Source: Haloplanus sp. GDY1 (GTDB lineage Archaea > Halobacteriota > Halobacteria > Halobacteriales > Haloferacaceae). From it: a DNA stretch of 64,000 nt. Location: the NCBI RefSeq assembly GCF_023703775.1, contig NZ_CP098514.1:372001-436000 (forward strand), given 5' to 3'. The translations under genes and the position numbers were made by a program. Numbering within the stretch: the first letter of the stretch is position 1; the number at the start of each line of letters is the position of its first letter. Below, one piece after another: positions 1-8,150 of the stretch. Under the pieces are notes generated by a model. It saw only the letters and a program-made list of their open reading frames with translations. It was not told where the DNA came from and searched no databases.

Positions 1-23
1 GGGACGAGTATCGCGTCGTACAT
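1..23 (-). CDS. universal stress protein, N-terminus only (cut by window edge)
   Basis: Reading leftwards from an ATG at 23-21, the only visible codons give MYDAILV. This is the usual opening of archaeal UspA proteins, the first beta strand before the ATP-binding Asp. The start lies 77 bases after the kinase-FtsZ stop on the same strand, so the two may be co-transcribed. Only seven residues can be seen, so the assignment is an inference from a short but characteristic N-terminus. Confidence 0.5.
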
Positions 24-99
24 GATCGTTCGTTGGATGCGGGATCACTTGAAACGAGGCGGCCCCGGCAGGGCGCGTTCGCGCGACCACCGATCCCCG

Positions 100-2058
100 T
101 CACGCGGGCGTTCCGTCGATCCCGGTCAGGAGCACGTAGAGACGGGTCTTTCCTTCGTACGCCGGCCGCCGTTCGGCGCCCCAGACTACCGATCCGCCCG
201 GATCCACCCGGTCGGCGATCTCGTTCACGAGGTCCCGCGCCTCGCCGGCCGTGAGGTCGGGACCGCCGGTGACGTGGACGAGCGCCGCCGATGCCTTCCG
301 GTAGTCGGCGTCGACGAGGGGATGCTTCAGCGCATCGTCCACGGCTCCGGTCTCGTCCCCGTTCTCGGTCTCGCCGACGAAGATCGCGGCCTCGCCGTCA
401 TCCTGCAGCACCGTCGCCACGTCCGAGAGATCCAGTTCGACGAGCGAGGTCTGGGCGACGGCTCCGCCGACGTCCCTGACCGTCTCCGCGATGATCTGAT
501 CCATCACGGACCGAGCCCTGTCGGTCGACAGGTCGGGCACGTGCTCGATCAGGTGGTCGTCGTCGAGTACGACGAGCGAATCGACTTCCGAGCGGAGTTC
601 CGTGACCCCTCTCCGTGCCACCTCGTCGCGGTCGGCGTCGAGCGGCGTCGACGCCACCCCGACGACGAGGGCATCCTGTTCGTTCGCGATTTCGGCCACG
701 GTCGGGGCGGTACCGGTGCCGGTCCCCCCGCCCATCCCGACGGTGACGAACACGAGGTCCGTCCCGTCGAGGACGTTCTCGATCGTCTCCCGAGCCAACT
801 CGGCCGAGCGTTCGCCCACGGACGGCTCCCCGCCGGCGTCGCTCCCCCGCGTGAGCGACTTGCCGACGGGGAGTTTCGCGTCGGCATCGATCGTCTGCAG
901 GTGCTGTTTGTCGGTGTTGATCGCGACCGTCTCGACGCCGTCGACGCCCATGTTGTCCAGCCGATCGACCGTGTTGCTGCCGGCATCGCCGACGCCGACG
1001 GTCGTGATGGTGGTGTCGGACGGGGATACCGCCGACCCGGCGTCCCGGTCCCGGTCCCGGTGGGTCGACACCGACCCGCCGGCGGCGCCCCCCGATGGCT
1101 CCGATCCGTCGCTGTCGAAGTTCGGAAGGAATCGATCCGGCCGGTTCCCCGTTCGAATGGCCCGGAGCGCGTCCGCGAAGTTCTCGACCGACCGGTATCG
1201 GGCGGTCTTGTCGCGTTCGAGCGCGTGGAGGACCGCGGCGTCCATCGCCGCCGTGACGTCTTCCCTGTGGGCACTCGGCGGCGGCGGCGCTTCGGATCCG
1301 ACGACGTCCCGAAGTACGCCGAGTCGGGTGCCGGTGTACGGCGGGTCGCCCGTGAGCATCGCGTACAGAAGGGTCCCGATCTGGTACACGTCGGTCAGGG
1401 TATCGGGATCGCCGAAGTCCGCGGGTTCGAACTGTTCGGGTGCCGCATACGTGACCGAGAGGCCGTCCGTCGCTCCGCTCTGCTCCGCGAGGACGCGAGC
1501 GAGCCCCCAGTCGGCGACTTTCGGCACGTCCCAGGAGTCCCCGGGGGTCTCGCGGAAGAGCACGTTCGCCGGCTTGAGGTCCAGATGAGCGATCCCGTAT
1601 CCGTGGGCGACCGCCACACCGCGACAGACACATTCACCGATCCAGAGCGCCTTCTGCAGTGGGAGCCCGTCGGGCGCGGATTCCAGCCGGCCGTCGAGGC
1701 TCCCCCCGTCCATGTACTCCAGTGCGATCCAGGGCCGACTCTCCCCCGTGTCGATCACGCCGACGACGTGTTCGAACTCCGACCAACGGGGCTTCCGTCG
1801 CTCCCGCGAGTCCACGGTCTCCCACCGTTCGGCCTCCGCGAGGAACTCCTCGACCGCGTCGACGGTCACCGTCTCCGGTGACAGTGGCTCCTTGAGTGCG
1901 ATCCGCTCCGGCGGATCGCCCCCGACGACGTCGGCTCTCGAAACGACGGCCTCTCCCCCGTGCCCGATCCGCTCGACGATCTCGATGTCTTCGTAGGTGA
2001 GTTCCCTACGTGGTGGACTCGACACTGTCGAGAGATCCGGTACCCGCGAATCCGTCAT
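100..2058 (-). CDS. Ser/Thr protein kinase fused to an FtsZ2-like tubulin-superfamily domain
   Basis: The 652-residue protein has two complete domains. Residues about 22-300 are a Hanks-type kinase: Gly loop IGHGGEAVV 31-39, ATP-anchoring Lys56, catalytic loop HLDLKPAN with Asp160, metal-binding DWG 183-185 and APE 206-208. HLD replaces HRD, making it a non-RD kinase. After a disordered acidic linker (about 305-348), residues 350-648 align with archaeal FtsZ2: G1 loop GVGDAGSNT 355-363, NTDKQHLQ 381-388, tubulin signature GGGTGTG 443-449, T7 loop ELDLSD 541-546, and the C-terminal domain ending [10 protein letters not shown]. The T7 Asn of NxDxxD is Glu541, G1 carries Asp358 in place of Gly, and no tail follows. 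There is no signal peptide or membrane segment, so it is cytoplasmic. The ATG start is supported by a TATA box 26 bases upstream. By inference it couples phosphorylation to a cytoskeletal or GTP-sensing module; the substrate is unknown. Confidence 0.95.
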   Translation of the reverse strand: MTDSRVPDLSTVSSPPRRELTYEDIEIVERIGHGGEAVVSRADVVGGDPPERIALKEPLSPETVTVDAVEEFLAEAERWETVDSRERRKPRWSEFEHVVGVIDTGESRPWIALEYMDGGSLDGRLESAPDGLPLQKALWIGECVCRGVAVAHGYGIAHLDLKPANVLFRETPGDSWDVPKVADWGLARVLAEQSGATDGLSVTYAAPEQFEPADFGDPDTLTDVYQIGTLLYAMLTGDPPYTGTRLGVLRDVVGSEAPPPPSAHREDVTAAMDAAVLHALERDKTARYRSVENFADALRAIRTGNRPDRFLPNFDSDGSEPSGGAAGGSVSTHRDRDRDAGSAVSPSDTTITTVGVGDAGSNTVDRLDNMGVDGVETVAINTDKQHLQTIDADAKLPVGKSLTRGSDAGGEPSVGERSAELARETIENVLDGTDLVFVTVGMGGGTGTGTAPTVAEIANEQDALVVGVASTPLDADRDEVARRGVTELRSEVDSLVVLDDDHLIEHVPDLSTDRARSVMDQIIAETVRDVGGAVAQTSLVELDLSDVATVLQDDGEAAIFVGETENGDETGAVDDALKHPLVDADYRKASAALVHVTGGPDLTAGEARDLVNEIADRVDPGGSVVWGAERRPAYEGKTRLYVLLTGIDGTPA

Positions 2059-2083
2059 GGGGTCGTCGTTCGCGGTCGTGGCG

Positions 2084-2091
2084 TATTAATT
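2084..2091 (-). promoter_or_regulatory. TATA box of the kinase-FtsZ gene
   Basis: AATTAATA on the minus strand lies 26 bases before the ATG at 2058. This spacing fits a leaderless haloarchaeal transcript and decides the start. Confidence 0.55.
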
Positions 2092-2153
2092 CCGTCGCGG
2101 TCTCCGTGTGTGGCCGTAACGTACATGACGGTGCCCCGCACTCATGCGCACGT

Positions 2154-2309
2154 ATGCCGAGCTGTCAGAACTGTGGCGCCTTCGTCACCGACGACTACGT
2201 CCGGGTGTTCGCCCCGACCGGCATGACCGAACCGCGTGTCTGTCCGAACTGTGAGGATCTGGTCCGCGACGGCGCGGACGTGCGACAGGCACGCGCGAGA
2301 CGCACCTGA
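2154..2309 (+). CDS. small zinc-ribbon protein (DUF7563-like)
   Basis: This 51-residue protein starts MPSCQNCGAFV and carries two CxxC knuckles, CQNC near the N-terminus and CPNC near residue 28, predicting one bound Zn. It matches a small haloarchaeal family that I recall as DUF7563. The function is unknown; proteins of this shape may bind nucleic acid or a partner protein. It is divergent from the kinase-FtsZ gene, with a 95-base gap that holds the kinase TATA box, and is followed closely by dphB. Confidence 0.8.
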   Translation: MPSCQNCGAFVTDDYVRVFAPTGMTEPRVCPNCEDLVRDGADVRQARARRT

Positions 2310-2336
2310 TTTATTCGCCCGCGTCCCACGGCCCGT

Positions 2337-3131
2337 ATGCTCACCTTCGTCGGCCTCGGCCTCTACGACGAGCGGTCGATCACGGTCGAGGGACGCGACG
2401 CCCTCCGCGCGGCCGACCGCGCGTTCGCCGAGTTCTACACCAGTCGCCTCGTCGGCACCAGCGTCGAGGCCCTCGAAGCCCACCACGGCGTCGACATCGA
2501 GGTGCGGGACCGAGCGGGCGTCGAGCGGGACCCCGCGCCCATCCTCGACGCCGCCGAGTCGGACGACGTCGTCTTCATGACCGCCGGCGACGCCATGATC
2601 TCGACCACCCACGTCGACCTCCGCCTGCGCGCGGTCGACCGGGGAATCGACACCCGAGTGGTCCACGGCGTCACCGCGCAGTCCGCCGCCAGCGGCCTCA
2701 CCGGCCTCCAGAACTACCGCTTCGGCAAGGCCGTCACCCTCCCCTTCCCGCGCGCCCACGGCGGCGACGACGTGCCGGCCTCCGTCGTCGACGCCGTCGA
2801 GGCCAACCGGGAGCGCGGCCTCCACACCCTCGTCTACCTCGACATCAAGGTCGACGACGGCCGGGGGGCGGACGCGGGCGAGACGTTCATGACCGCCGAC
2901 GTCGCCGCCGACCTGCTGGCCGGGGAGTGGCCCGACTCCCTCGGCGTGGCCGTGGCCCGCGCGGGGAGTCCCGACCCCGTCGTCGTCGCCGACCGCCTCC
3001 GGGCGCTCGCGGATCGGGACTTCGGTTCCCCCTTGCACCTGCTGGTGTTGCCGGGCGAGGTCCACCACGTCGAGGCCGACGCGCTCCGGACGCTCGCGGG
3101 GGCGCCGCCCGACCTGCTTCCGGACGCGTGA
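2337..3131 (+). CDS. dphB: diphthine synthase
   Basis: This is an S-adenosylmethionine-dependent methyltransferase that methylates the modified histidine of elongation factor 2 during diphthamide synthesis. The 264 residues are the normal family length. The N-terminus MLTFVGLGLYDERSIT is the usual tetrapyrrole-methylase-fold opening. The internal segments FMTAGDAMISTTH and HGVTAQSAASGLTGLQNYRFG, and the late LHLLVLPGEVHHVEADAL, are typical of archaeal Dph5/DphB. The start is unambiguous, 27 bases after the zinc-ribbon gene. Confidence 0.95.
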   Translation: MLTFVGLGLYDERSITVEGRDALRAADRAFAEFYTSRLVGTSVEALEAHHGVDIEVRDRAGVERDPAPILDAAESDDVVFMTAGDAMISTTHVDLRLRAVDRGIDTRVVHGVTAQSAASGLTGLQNYRFGKAVTLPFPRAHGGDDVPASVVDAVEANRERGLHTLVYLDIKVDDGRGADAGETFMTADVAADLLAGEWPDSLGVAVARAGSPDPVVVADRLRALADRDFGSPLHLLVLPGEVHHVEADALRTLAGAPPDLLPDA

Positions 3132-3432
3132 TCCGAGACGGTCCGGACCGTTCGACAGTTGCTGGAACAAATCGTGACGATCGTAGAAATATAACGAAAA
3201 TAGGCGACATTCATGTGTTCGGTCCCCGGTAATTTAGTAAAAATTTAAATATTTCAACCCGGACGTCCCCACTGGGGAGACGGACGGGGTCGGCAGGCGC
3301 TGATGCCGGGTGACACCCGTCGCCGCGACATGCCATATCGCGATCAGGAACTTTCACCCTGCCCACGAAAGCGTTGTATCCGTCTCCCTCTTTTCCGACG
3401 TGGTCGGTGTGACCCCCTCGCCGGGACCCGTC
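3132..3432. other. intergenic gap between convergent genes with an AT-rich core
   Basis: The 301 bases lie between the 3' ends of dphB and artA. About 3171-3255 is very AT-rich for this genome and includes AATTTAAATATTT, which could act as a TATA box in either direction. I see no convincing ORF and no recognisable RNA. An unannotated small transcript starting near 3280 is possible but unsupported. Confidence 0.4.
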
Positions 3433-4377
3433 TCAGTCCGCGCCCGGACCGACCTCGCTTCGCTCGGGCAGGTCGAGCGCCTCCCGGAGGTCGTACTCCT
3501 CGCGGGTGACGACGTAGAGGACGTCCTCGACGACGGTCAGGAGTTCGGGCAGTTCGCGCACGACGAGGTAGGTGACGCCGATCAGCGCGACCACCGCGAG
3601 CACCTGGCTGATGACGCGATCCGAGAGGTAGAAGGACACCTTGTACGGGTCGGTCCCTCCGAACAGGAACAGGACCTCGTCGACGAACCACTGCATGTAC
3701 TGCTTGCCGAACATCAGGCCGATGAACGTCGTCCGCGCGATGTTGAGGACGTAGATGATCGGCACGGCGATGGCGAGCGCCCGGAGTTTCCGACCCAGGG
3801 GGGCGTCGACGGCGGCGATGAGGCCGACGAAGATGGAGATGCTCCCGATGCCGGTACACGCGAGGATGAGCGAGAAGAGGATCACGTGTCCGCCGTCGGT
3901 GACGAACTTGAACGTGTTGAGGTAGCCCTGGTCGCCCTCGACGAGCGTCGGCGAGTAGCCAAGCGTCTCCATCACCCACATCGTCTGGTCGGTGACGACG
4001 GCGATGAGCGCGTGACGGGGCGAGGGGAGCGCGAGGCCGCCGACCGTGAGCGCCGGAATCGTCTCGAAGGGGAGATACACCACGCCCATGACGGCGACGG
4101 CCTTCGACAGGACGAACAGCGAGTCCCGGCCGTCGTGGAGGAGCCAGCCGACGTACAGCGACGCGGGGACGGCCGCAAGCGAGAGGAAGCCCTCGACGAA
4201 GCTCTTCTGTTCGAACGCGAAGTGGGGAACGAGCGCGGCCCAGAAGGCGGCGAAGACCGCCCACGCGGCGACCGTCACCGCCCGGGCGCCCGACCGCTCC
4301 CGACTCCGGAGGAGGGCACCGGCGAGGAAGAGACCGACGACGACCCACGCGAGGGCGTCGGTGAAGGGGCCTGCCAT
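3433..4377 (-). CDS. artA: archaeosortase A
   Basis: ArtA is a polytopic membrane transpeptidase-like enzyme. It processes S-layer glycoprotein and other PGF-CTERM proteins, removing the C-terminal helix so the protein can be lipid-anchored. The 314-residue protein has about eight hydrophobic segments. The catalytic triad is visible: Cys174 in ACTGIGS, Arg215 in NIARTTF and Arg254 in SDRVISQ. The spacing of 41 and 39 residues equals that of the characterised Haloferax enzyme (Cys173, Arg214, Arg253). The tail after about residue 275 is a soluble acidic extension. No PGF-CTERM substrate is obvious nearby. Confidence 0.95.
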   Translation of the reverse strand: MAGPFTDALAWVVVGLFLAGALLRSRERSGARAVTVAAWAVFAAFWAALVPHFAFEQKSFVEGFLSLAAVPASLYVGWLLHDGRDSLFVLSKAVAVMGVVYLPFETIPALTVGGLALPSPRHALIAVVTDQTMWVMETLGYSPTLVEGDQGYLNTFKFVTDGGHVILFSLILACTGIGSISIFVGLIAAVDAPLGRKLRALAIAVPIIYVLNIARTTFIGLMFGKQYMQWFVDEVLFLFGGTDPYKVSFYLSDRVISQVLAVVALIGVTYLVVRELPELLTVVEDVLYVVTREEYDLREALDLPERSEVGPGAD

Positions 4378-4426
4378 GGTCGGGACAAGGGCGCGGATCG
4401 ATAAATCCCTTGCCGTTACGACGCGA

Positions 4427-5506
4427 TCAGGGGACGCGGACCGTCACGTCGGGCATGCCGCCCATCAGGCCGCCGAAGGCCGTCTCGTACCCCTCGTGTC
4501 GGGCGGTCTGTGGCTGGACCGTCACCGAGACGGTGAGGGTGTCGCCCGACTGGACGCCGTCGACGACCGCGCCGTAGTGATAGCCGAGGTCGGGGTCGAG
4601 CGTCCGGTCGAGCGGTCCCGCGTACACCGTTTCGCCGTCGCGTTCGAGGCGACCGGACAGCCCCATCGCCGGGATCACCATGCGGTTGTACGGCGTGCGT
4701 GCCGACACCGCGAGGTAGGTGCCCTCGGCGTCGACGCCCGCAGGCGGCGACTCCAGAGCCGTCACGACCAGCCGGGCGTCGTTGCTCGTCCCCGACCCGA
4801 GGACCCGTCCCGGCAGGTTCGATTCGAGCGGCGCGAACGACGAGGGCAGCATCTCCATCGGCATCGGGTCGACCGCGCCGGACGTGGCGACCCGTTCCTC
4901 GTCGAGGGTGCGGAAGCTGATCTCCTCTTTCGCCGACTGGCTGTACTCGAAGGGAATCGACAGGGTCGCGGGCTCCGCGAACCGGCCGGCGAACGCGCCC
5001 GTCCGCCGCGTGGCCATCGCCCCGACGCTCAGCCTGACCTCGTAGGTCCCATCGCCCTCCAGCCCGAAGTTCGCCCCGTAGTGAAAGCCCATCGGCTGGG
5101 AGAGCATGGGGTAGATGGCCTCCTGGGAGACGAGCGACCCGTCGCGGTAGATCTCCGCCGACAGCCCGGTGTCCGGGAGGACCTGCTCCGTCTCGGGGTC
5201 CCAGACGCTCGCCATCAGGTGGACGGCGTCGTCGCTCTCGATGTCGGTTCGCGAGACGTCCTCCCCGGTGACGTTCCAGAACCGGTGGGGGTAACTGTAC
5301 ATGAGCCCCGCCGCGTAGTCGCCGCTCGTCGCGGTCCCCACCATCGACATCCCCTCGACGTGACTCGGGTAGTAGACGCCGTCGGGGCGGCCCTCCGGGA
5401 CGGGCGGCACCCCCACGGCCCGCGTCTCGACCAGGCTGGAACAGCCCGACAGCGAGAGCGCCCCCGTCAGGGCGGCCCCCGTTCGGAGCAGTTCGCGGCG
5501 CTTCAT
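4427..5506 (-). CDS. Tat lipoprotein, P19/Tp34-like metal-uptake type
   Basis: The 359-residue protein begins with a twin-arginine signal (KRRELLRTGAALTG) ending in the lipobox LSGC, so it should be Tat-exported and lipid-anchored on the outside. The mature part, about residues 45-190 and 200-355, looks like two related beta-rich domains. Each has YHYG/FHYGA-type segments and several Met and His residues (SHVEGMSMVG, YSYPHRFW, PMGFHYGANF). This recalls periplasmic Fe/Cu-binding P19/Tp34 proteins. The family link is by inference. It lies 58 bases downstream of the DyP-like gene on the same strand, which suggests a shared extracellular metal-handling role. Confidence 0.6.
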   Translation of the reverse strand: MKRRELLRTGAALTGALSLSGCSSLVETRAVGVPPVPEGRPDGVYYPSHVEGMSMVGTATSGDYAAGLMYSYPHRFWNVTGEDVSRTDIESDDAVHLMASVWDPETEQVLPDTGLSAEIYRDGSLVSQEAIYPMLSQPMGFHYGANFGLEGDGTYEVRLSVGAMATRRTGAFAGRFAEPATLSIPFEYSQSAKEEISFRTLDEERVATSGAVDPMPMEMLPSSFAPLESNLPGRVLGSGTSNDARLVVTALESPPAGVDAEGTYLAVSARTPYNRMVIPAMGLSGRLERDGETVYAGPLDRTLDPDLGYHYGAVVDGVQSGDTLTVSVTVQPQTARHEGYETAFGGLMGGMPDVTVRVP

Positions 5507-5564
5507 ACCCCCGCTCGGGGCTCGCCGGGAAAACCGGTTCTGGTCCGGTCGTCGAACGCCGCCC

Positions 5565-6854
5565 TCACGCCGGGCGCGGCGTCGGCAGCGCCCGGTGTCG
5601 ACGCGGCGGGAGGAGGAAGTACCCCCGACGGCGGACGAAGATGTACTCCAGGATGCCGTTGTTGACGCGCTGGCGCACCGCCGGCGTCACCTCCGTCACG
5701 TCCGTTCCGTTCATCGCGCGGCGGACCTCCTCGAACGCCGAGATGCGTCGCTGGAGCGACGGGAAATGCAGGCTCGCGACCGCCTGCTCCGAGCCGATGT
5801 CGTCGGTCGACTCGAAGTGCCGGCGGAGCAGGCGCACGTTCCCCTCGTCGTCGCGGTTCGCCCGCGCCGCCTTCTGGGCGTGGCCGACGCGGCCGTACTC
5901 CCGGGCGTGGTCGGCGACGTCGTCGACGAACCGGTCGATCCCGCTCGACGACCCGAGGTTGCTTCCGACCCCCTCGACGAGGCCCTCCGCGGCGTGGCCC
6001 GGGCTGAACAGCTCCATCACCCGCTCCTCGTAGGACTGCTCGCCGTACCAGTCGGCCAGCCGTTGCCGGAGGTTGGCGATCACCTCGGTCGTCCCGCCCG
6101 CGAACGGCCCGGAGTCGATGGTGACGTACGACTCGGTCGCCTGGTTGCCCCGGAACCCCGCCTCGAACCCCATGAACAGCGGCGACGCCTCGGGGACGGG
6201 CTTCGAGTCCGGAATCCCCGCGGCGTCCTGGTGTTCGGCGGGCAGTCCCGCGCCGACGAAGCCCGTCCGCCGGGAGGCCACCGTCGCCACCTCGGTGAGC
6301 GGTGGGACGGACACGCCGTTTGCCGACGCCCGCTCCCCCCGGAGCGCCCGGTCGGCCGCGAGGACGACGTCGGCCCGGTCGCTCGCCAGGTGGAGCACCG
6401 CGTCCTGCCGGTCGAAGGTCGGCGACTCGAACGGCGACAGCGCCGTCGGCTCCGGGAGGTCGATCCCCTCGGGCAGCGACTCGTCGAACCGGTCGAAGTA
6501 GGCCGGCGAGTAGGCCATCGAGTGGAGGAGCCCCTCGTGGCTCCACGCGTAGGCTCGGTCCAACGCGTCGAGCGACGCCGCGAGCGCCGCCCGGTCGTCG
6601 GCGTTCGGCGGCCCGTCGAACGGCAGGTCGAGGTACAGGAGGATCTGGTGGGCTGGAAGCTGCGTGTTGCCGTGTTCGTCGTGGCGGACGTACTCGCGCC
6701 AGGCGTGCTGGCTCGACGGCTTGGCTTCGGGGTCACCGGTCGGCACCGGATCGTCGCCGGCGCGGTCCAGACAGGCGCTCAGGGCGCTCGCGCCGCCCAT
6801 CGCGACGGCGGCCTTCAGGACGGCCCGTCGCGAGCGGTCGCCTTCGGGGGACAT
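5565..6854 (-). CDS. Tat-exported DyP/EfeB-like peroxidase homologue (DUF7405-like)
   Basis: The 429 residues open with RSRRAVLKAAVAMGGASALSAC, a Tat signal with a lipobox Cys at 28, predicting an extracellular lipoprotein. The body is all alpha/beta. Segments such as FMGFEAGFRGNQATESYVTI, RVMELFSPGHA and GRVGHAQKAARAN echo dye-decolourising peroxidases, including a possible haem His in GHAQKAA. I do not see a clean GxxDG motif, so peroxidase activity is uncertain. Together with the downstream P19-like lipoprotein it resembles an EfeO/EfeB-like iron module without the permease. The C-terminus is unusually Arg/Pro-rich. Confidence 0.6.
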   Translation of the reverse strand: MSPEGDRSRRAVLKAAVAMGGASALSACLDRAGDDPVPTGDPEAKPSSQHAWREYVRHDEHGNTQLPAHQILLYLDLPFDGPPNADDRAALAASLDALDRAYAWSHEGLLHSMAYSPAYFDRFDESLPEGIDLPEPTALSPFESPTFDRQDAVLHLASDRADVVLAADRALRGERASANGVSVPPLTEVATVASRRTGFVGAGLPAEHQDAAGIPDSKPVPEASPLFMGFEAGFRGNQATESYVTIDSGPFAGGTTEVIANLRQRLADWYGEQSYEERVMELFSPGHAAEGLVEGVGSNLGSSSGIDRFVDDVADHAREYGRVGHAQKAARANRDDEGNVRLLRRHFESTDDIGSEQAVASLHFPSLQRRISAFEEVRRAMNGTDVTEVTPAVRQRVNNGILEYIFVRRRGYFLLPPRRHRALPTPRPA

Positions 6855-6908
6855 CCATCGCCACTACGGCCCTCGGCGGGAAGCGGATTGTGGTTCGGCT
6901 CTCGAAGG

Positions 6909-7424
6909 CTACTCCTCCGAGACGAGGCCGTCCACCAGCCGCGTGAACCGGTCGACGAGCCGTTCCGGGAGGGTGGGTTCGACCTCCCGCAGCGCCCGGG
7001 CGGTCGCCTCGGGGCGCGAGAGCCCGAGCGTCACGCGGTCGCGGTCGTCGCGGCGCTTCTCGACGAGGTCCTGTTCGATCAGGTGATCGAGGTGCCACTC
7101 CAGCGTGCTCCGGGCGATTCCGAGGTCGTCGGCGACCGTCCCCGGCGGACCGGGCCCCTCGTCGATCAGGTGGAGCAACACGTCCCGCGCCGTCTCGCGG
7201 CGCAGGACGGCGATGGCGCCCCGCTCCGCCGCGTCGTACTCGGGCGTGTAGTAGTGGGTGCGGCCGTACAGCGGTTCCGCGACCACGTCGTCCGCCCGCC
7301 GGAGCGTCTTGAGGTGGTGCTGGACCTGCCCCGTCGCCAGGTCGAGTTCGCGGGCGAGTTCGTTGAAGTGGACGCCCGGGTTGGCGGCGACGTGGTGGCG
7401 GATGCGCTCGCGCTGCCTCGTCAC
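6909..7424 (-). CDS. two-domain winged-helix transcriptional regulator
   Basis: The 171-residue protein has two winged-helix units: residues 1-60 (HFNELARELDLATGQVQHHLKTL) and about 78-140 (GTVADDLGIARSTLEWHLDHLIEQDLVEKRR). Family length and domain start favour the GTG at 7424, whose last bases overlap the stop of the membrane-protein gene (GTGA). That implies translational coupling. Such pairs of small membrane protein and HTH regulator are common in haloarchaea. The ligand and targets are unknown. Confidence 0.8.
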   Translation of the reverse strand: MTRQRERIRHHVAANPGVHFNELARELDLATGQVQHHLKTLRRADDVVAEPLYGRTHYYTPEYDAAERGAIAVLRRETARDVLLHLIDEGPGPPGTVADDLGIARSTLEWHLDHLIEQDLVEKRRDDRDRVTLGLSRPEATARALREVEPTLPERLVDRFTRLVDGLVSEE

Positions 7425-7759
7425 GACGCCGACACCTCCCGGCGGACGGTCCGGGCGTAGTACACCGCCGCGACCACCAGCGCCACCAGCACCACGTCGA
7501 GGCCGTGTTCGAAGAGGTGGTGGTTCGTCGGCGAGAGGACGCCGAGCATGCTCACCCCGAGGACGGCCGAGCGGCCGAGCAACGCGGCGAAGGCGGCGAC
7601 GATCAGGAGGTAGGGTCGGGACCGTCGCTGCACGAAGGCGGCAAAGGAGAGCCCGAGGAGGACGGCGGCCCCCAGGGCGGCGACGGCGACGACGGCGAGG
7701 AGACCGACCGACGCGACGCCGCCCGCGACGGCGTGTAACGACACGAACGGGAGCGACAT
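7421..7759 (-). CDS. small membrane protein (DUF7471-like)
   Basis: The 112-residue protein has about three to four hydrophobic helices: SLHAVAGGVASVGLLAVVAVAAL, YLLIVAAFAALLGRSAVLG and VVLVALVVAAVYYAR. A conserved-looking NHHLFEHGLDV stretch sits before the last helix. It is translationally coupled to the downstream regulator and probably modulates it or senses a membrane signal. The function is not known. Confidence 0.7.
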   Translation of the reverse strand: MSLPFVSLHAVAGGVASVGLLAVVAVAALGAAVLLGLSFAAFVQRRSRPYLLIVAAFAALLGRSAVLGVSMLGVLSPTNHHLFEHGLDVVLVALVVAAVYYARTVRREVSAS

Positions 7760-7905
7760 GCCCGCCCGTTCGGGCCGTAGCCACCTGAACGCTTCGTCGG
7801 CGCGGCCGCTCGCGACGTTGCGTCGGGAGAAGTTGTGCGTGGGTGATGTCCCGAACGGGAATCACCTGCATCCGTCGGCGCTCGCGTTCGCTCGCGCCGA
7901 TGCGA

Positions 7906-7990
7906 TGCGTGGGACCGGATTTGAACCGGCGGACCCCTATGGGACAGCGCCCTCAACGCTGCGCCGTTGGCCTAGCTTGGCTACCCACGC
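7906..7990 (-). tRNA. tRNA-Leu(GAG)
   Basis: The minus strand folds as a class II tRNA of 85 bases. The acceptor GCGTGGG pairs with CCCACGC plus discriminator A. The anticodon stem CAGCG/CGCTG encloses loop TTGAGGG with anticodon GAG. A long variable arm CCC-ATA-GGG and a T arm with GTTCAAAT follow. The CCA is not encoded. An inverted repeat GTGGTA-N4-TACCAC lies at 8004-8019 just upstream. Confidence 0.95.
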
Positions 7991-8150
7991 TCGCACGGGT
8001 TCTGTGGTACGCATACCACCGTTGTCGGGGGTATTTGAAATGGCTTTCCTTTTCCCCGTCGCTCCCGCCTCCGGTCGCCCGCCGTCGGTCGACGGGCGCC
8101 GGCCGCCGGAACCCGCTGCCGTTTTGTGGCTCGCCGGCCCAAGGTCGCCC

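Noticed and set aside
22-1881. 619-codon plus-strand ORF opposite the kinase-FtsZ gene
   Set aside because: It is Arg/Gly/Pro-rich with no domain, on the complement of a gene with intact kinase and FtsZ motifs. Such mirror ORFs are common in high-GC DNA.
3301-3509. 68-codon ORF downstream of dphB
   Set aside because: It runs into the complement of artA and has a Pro/Arg-rich random composition.
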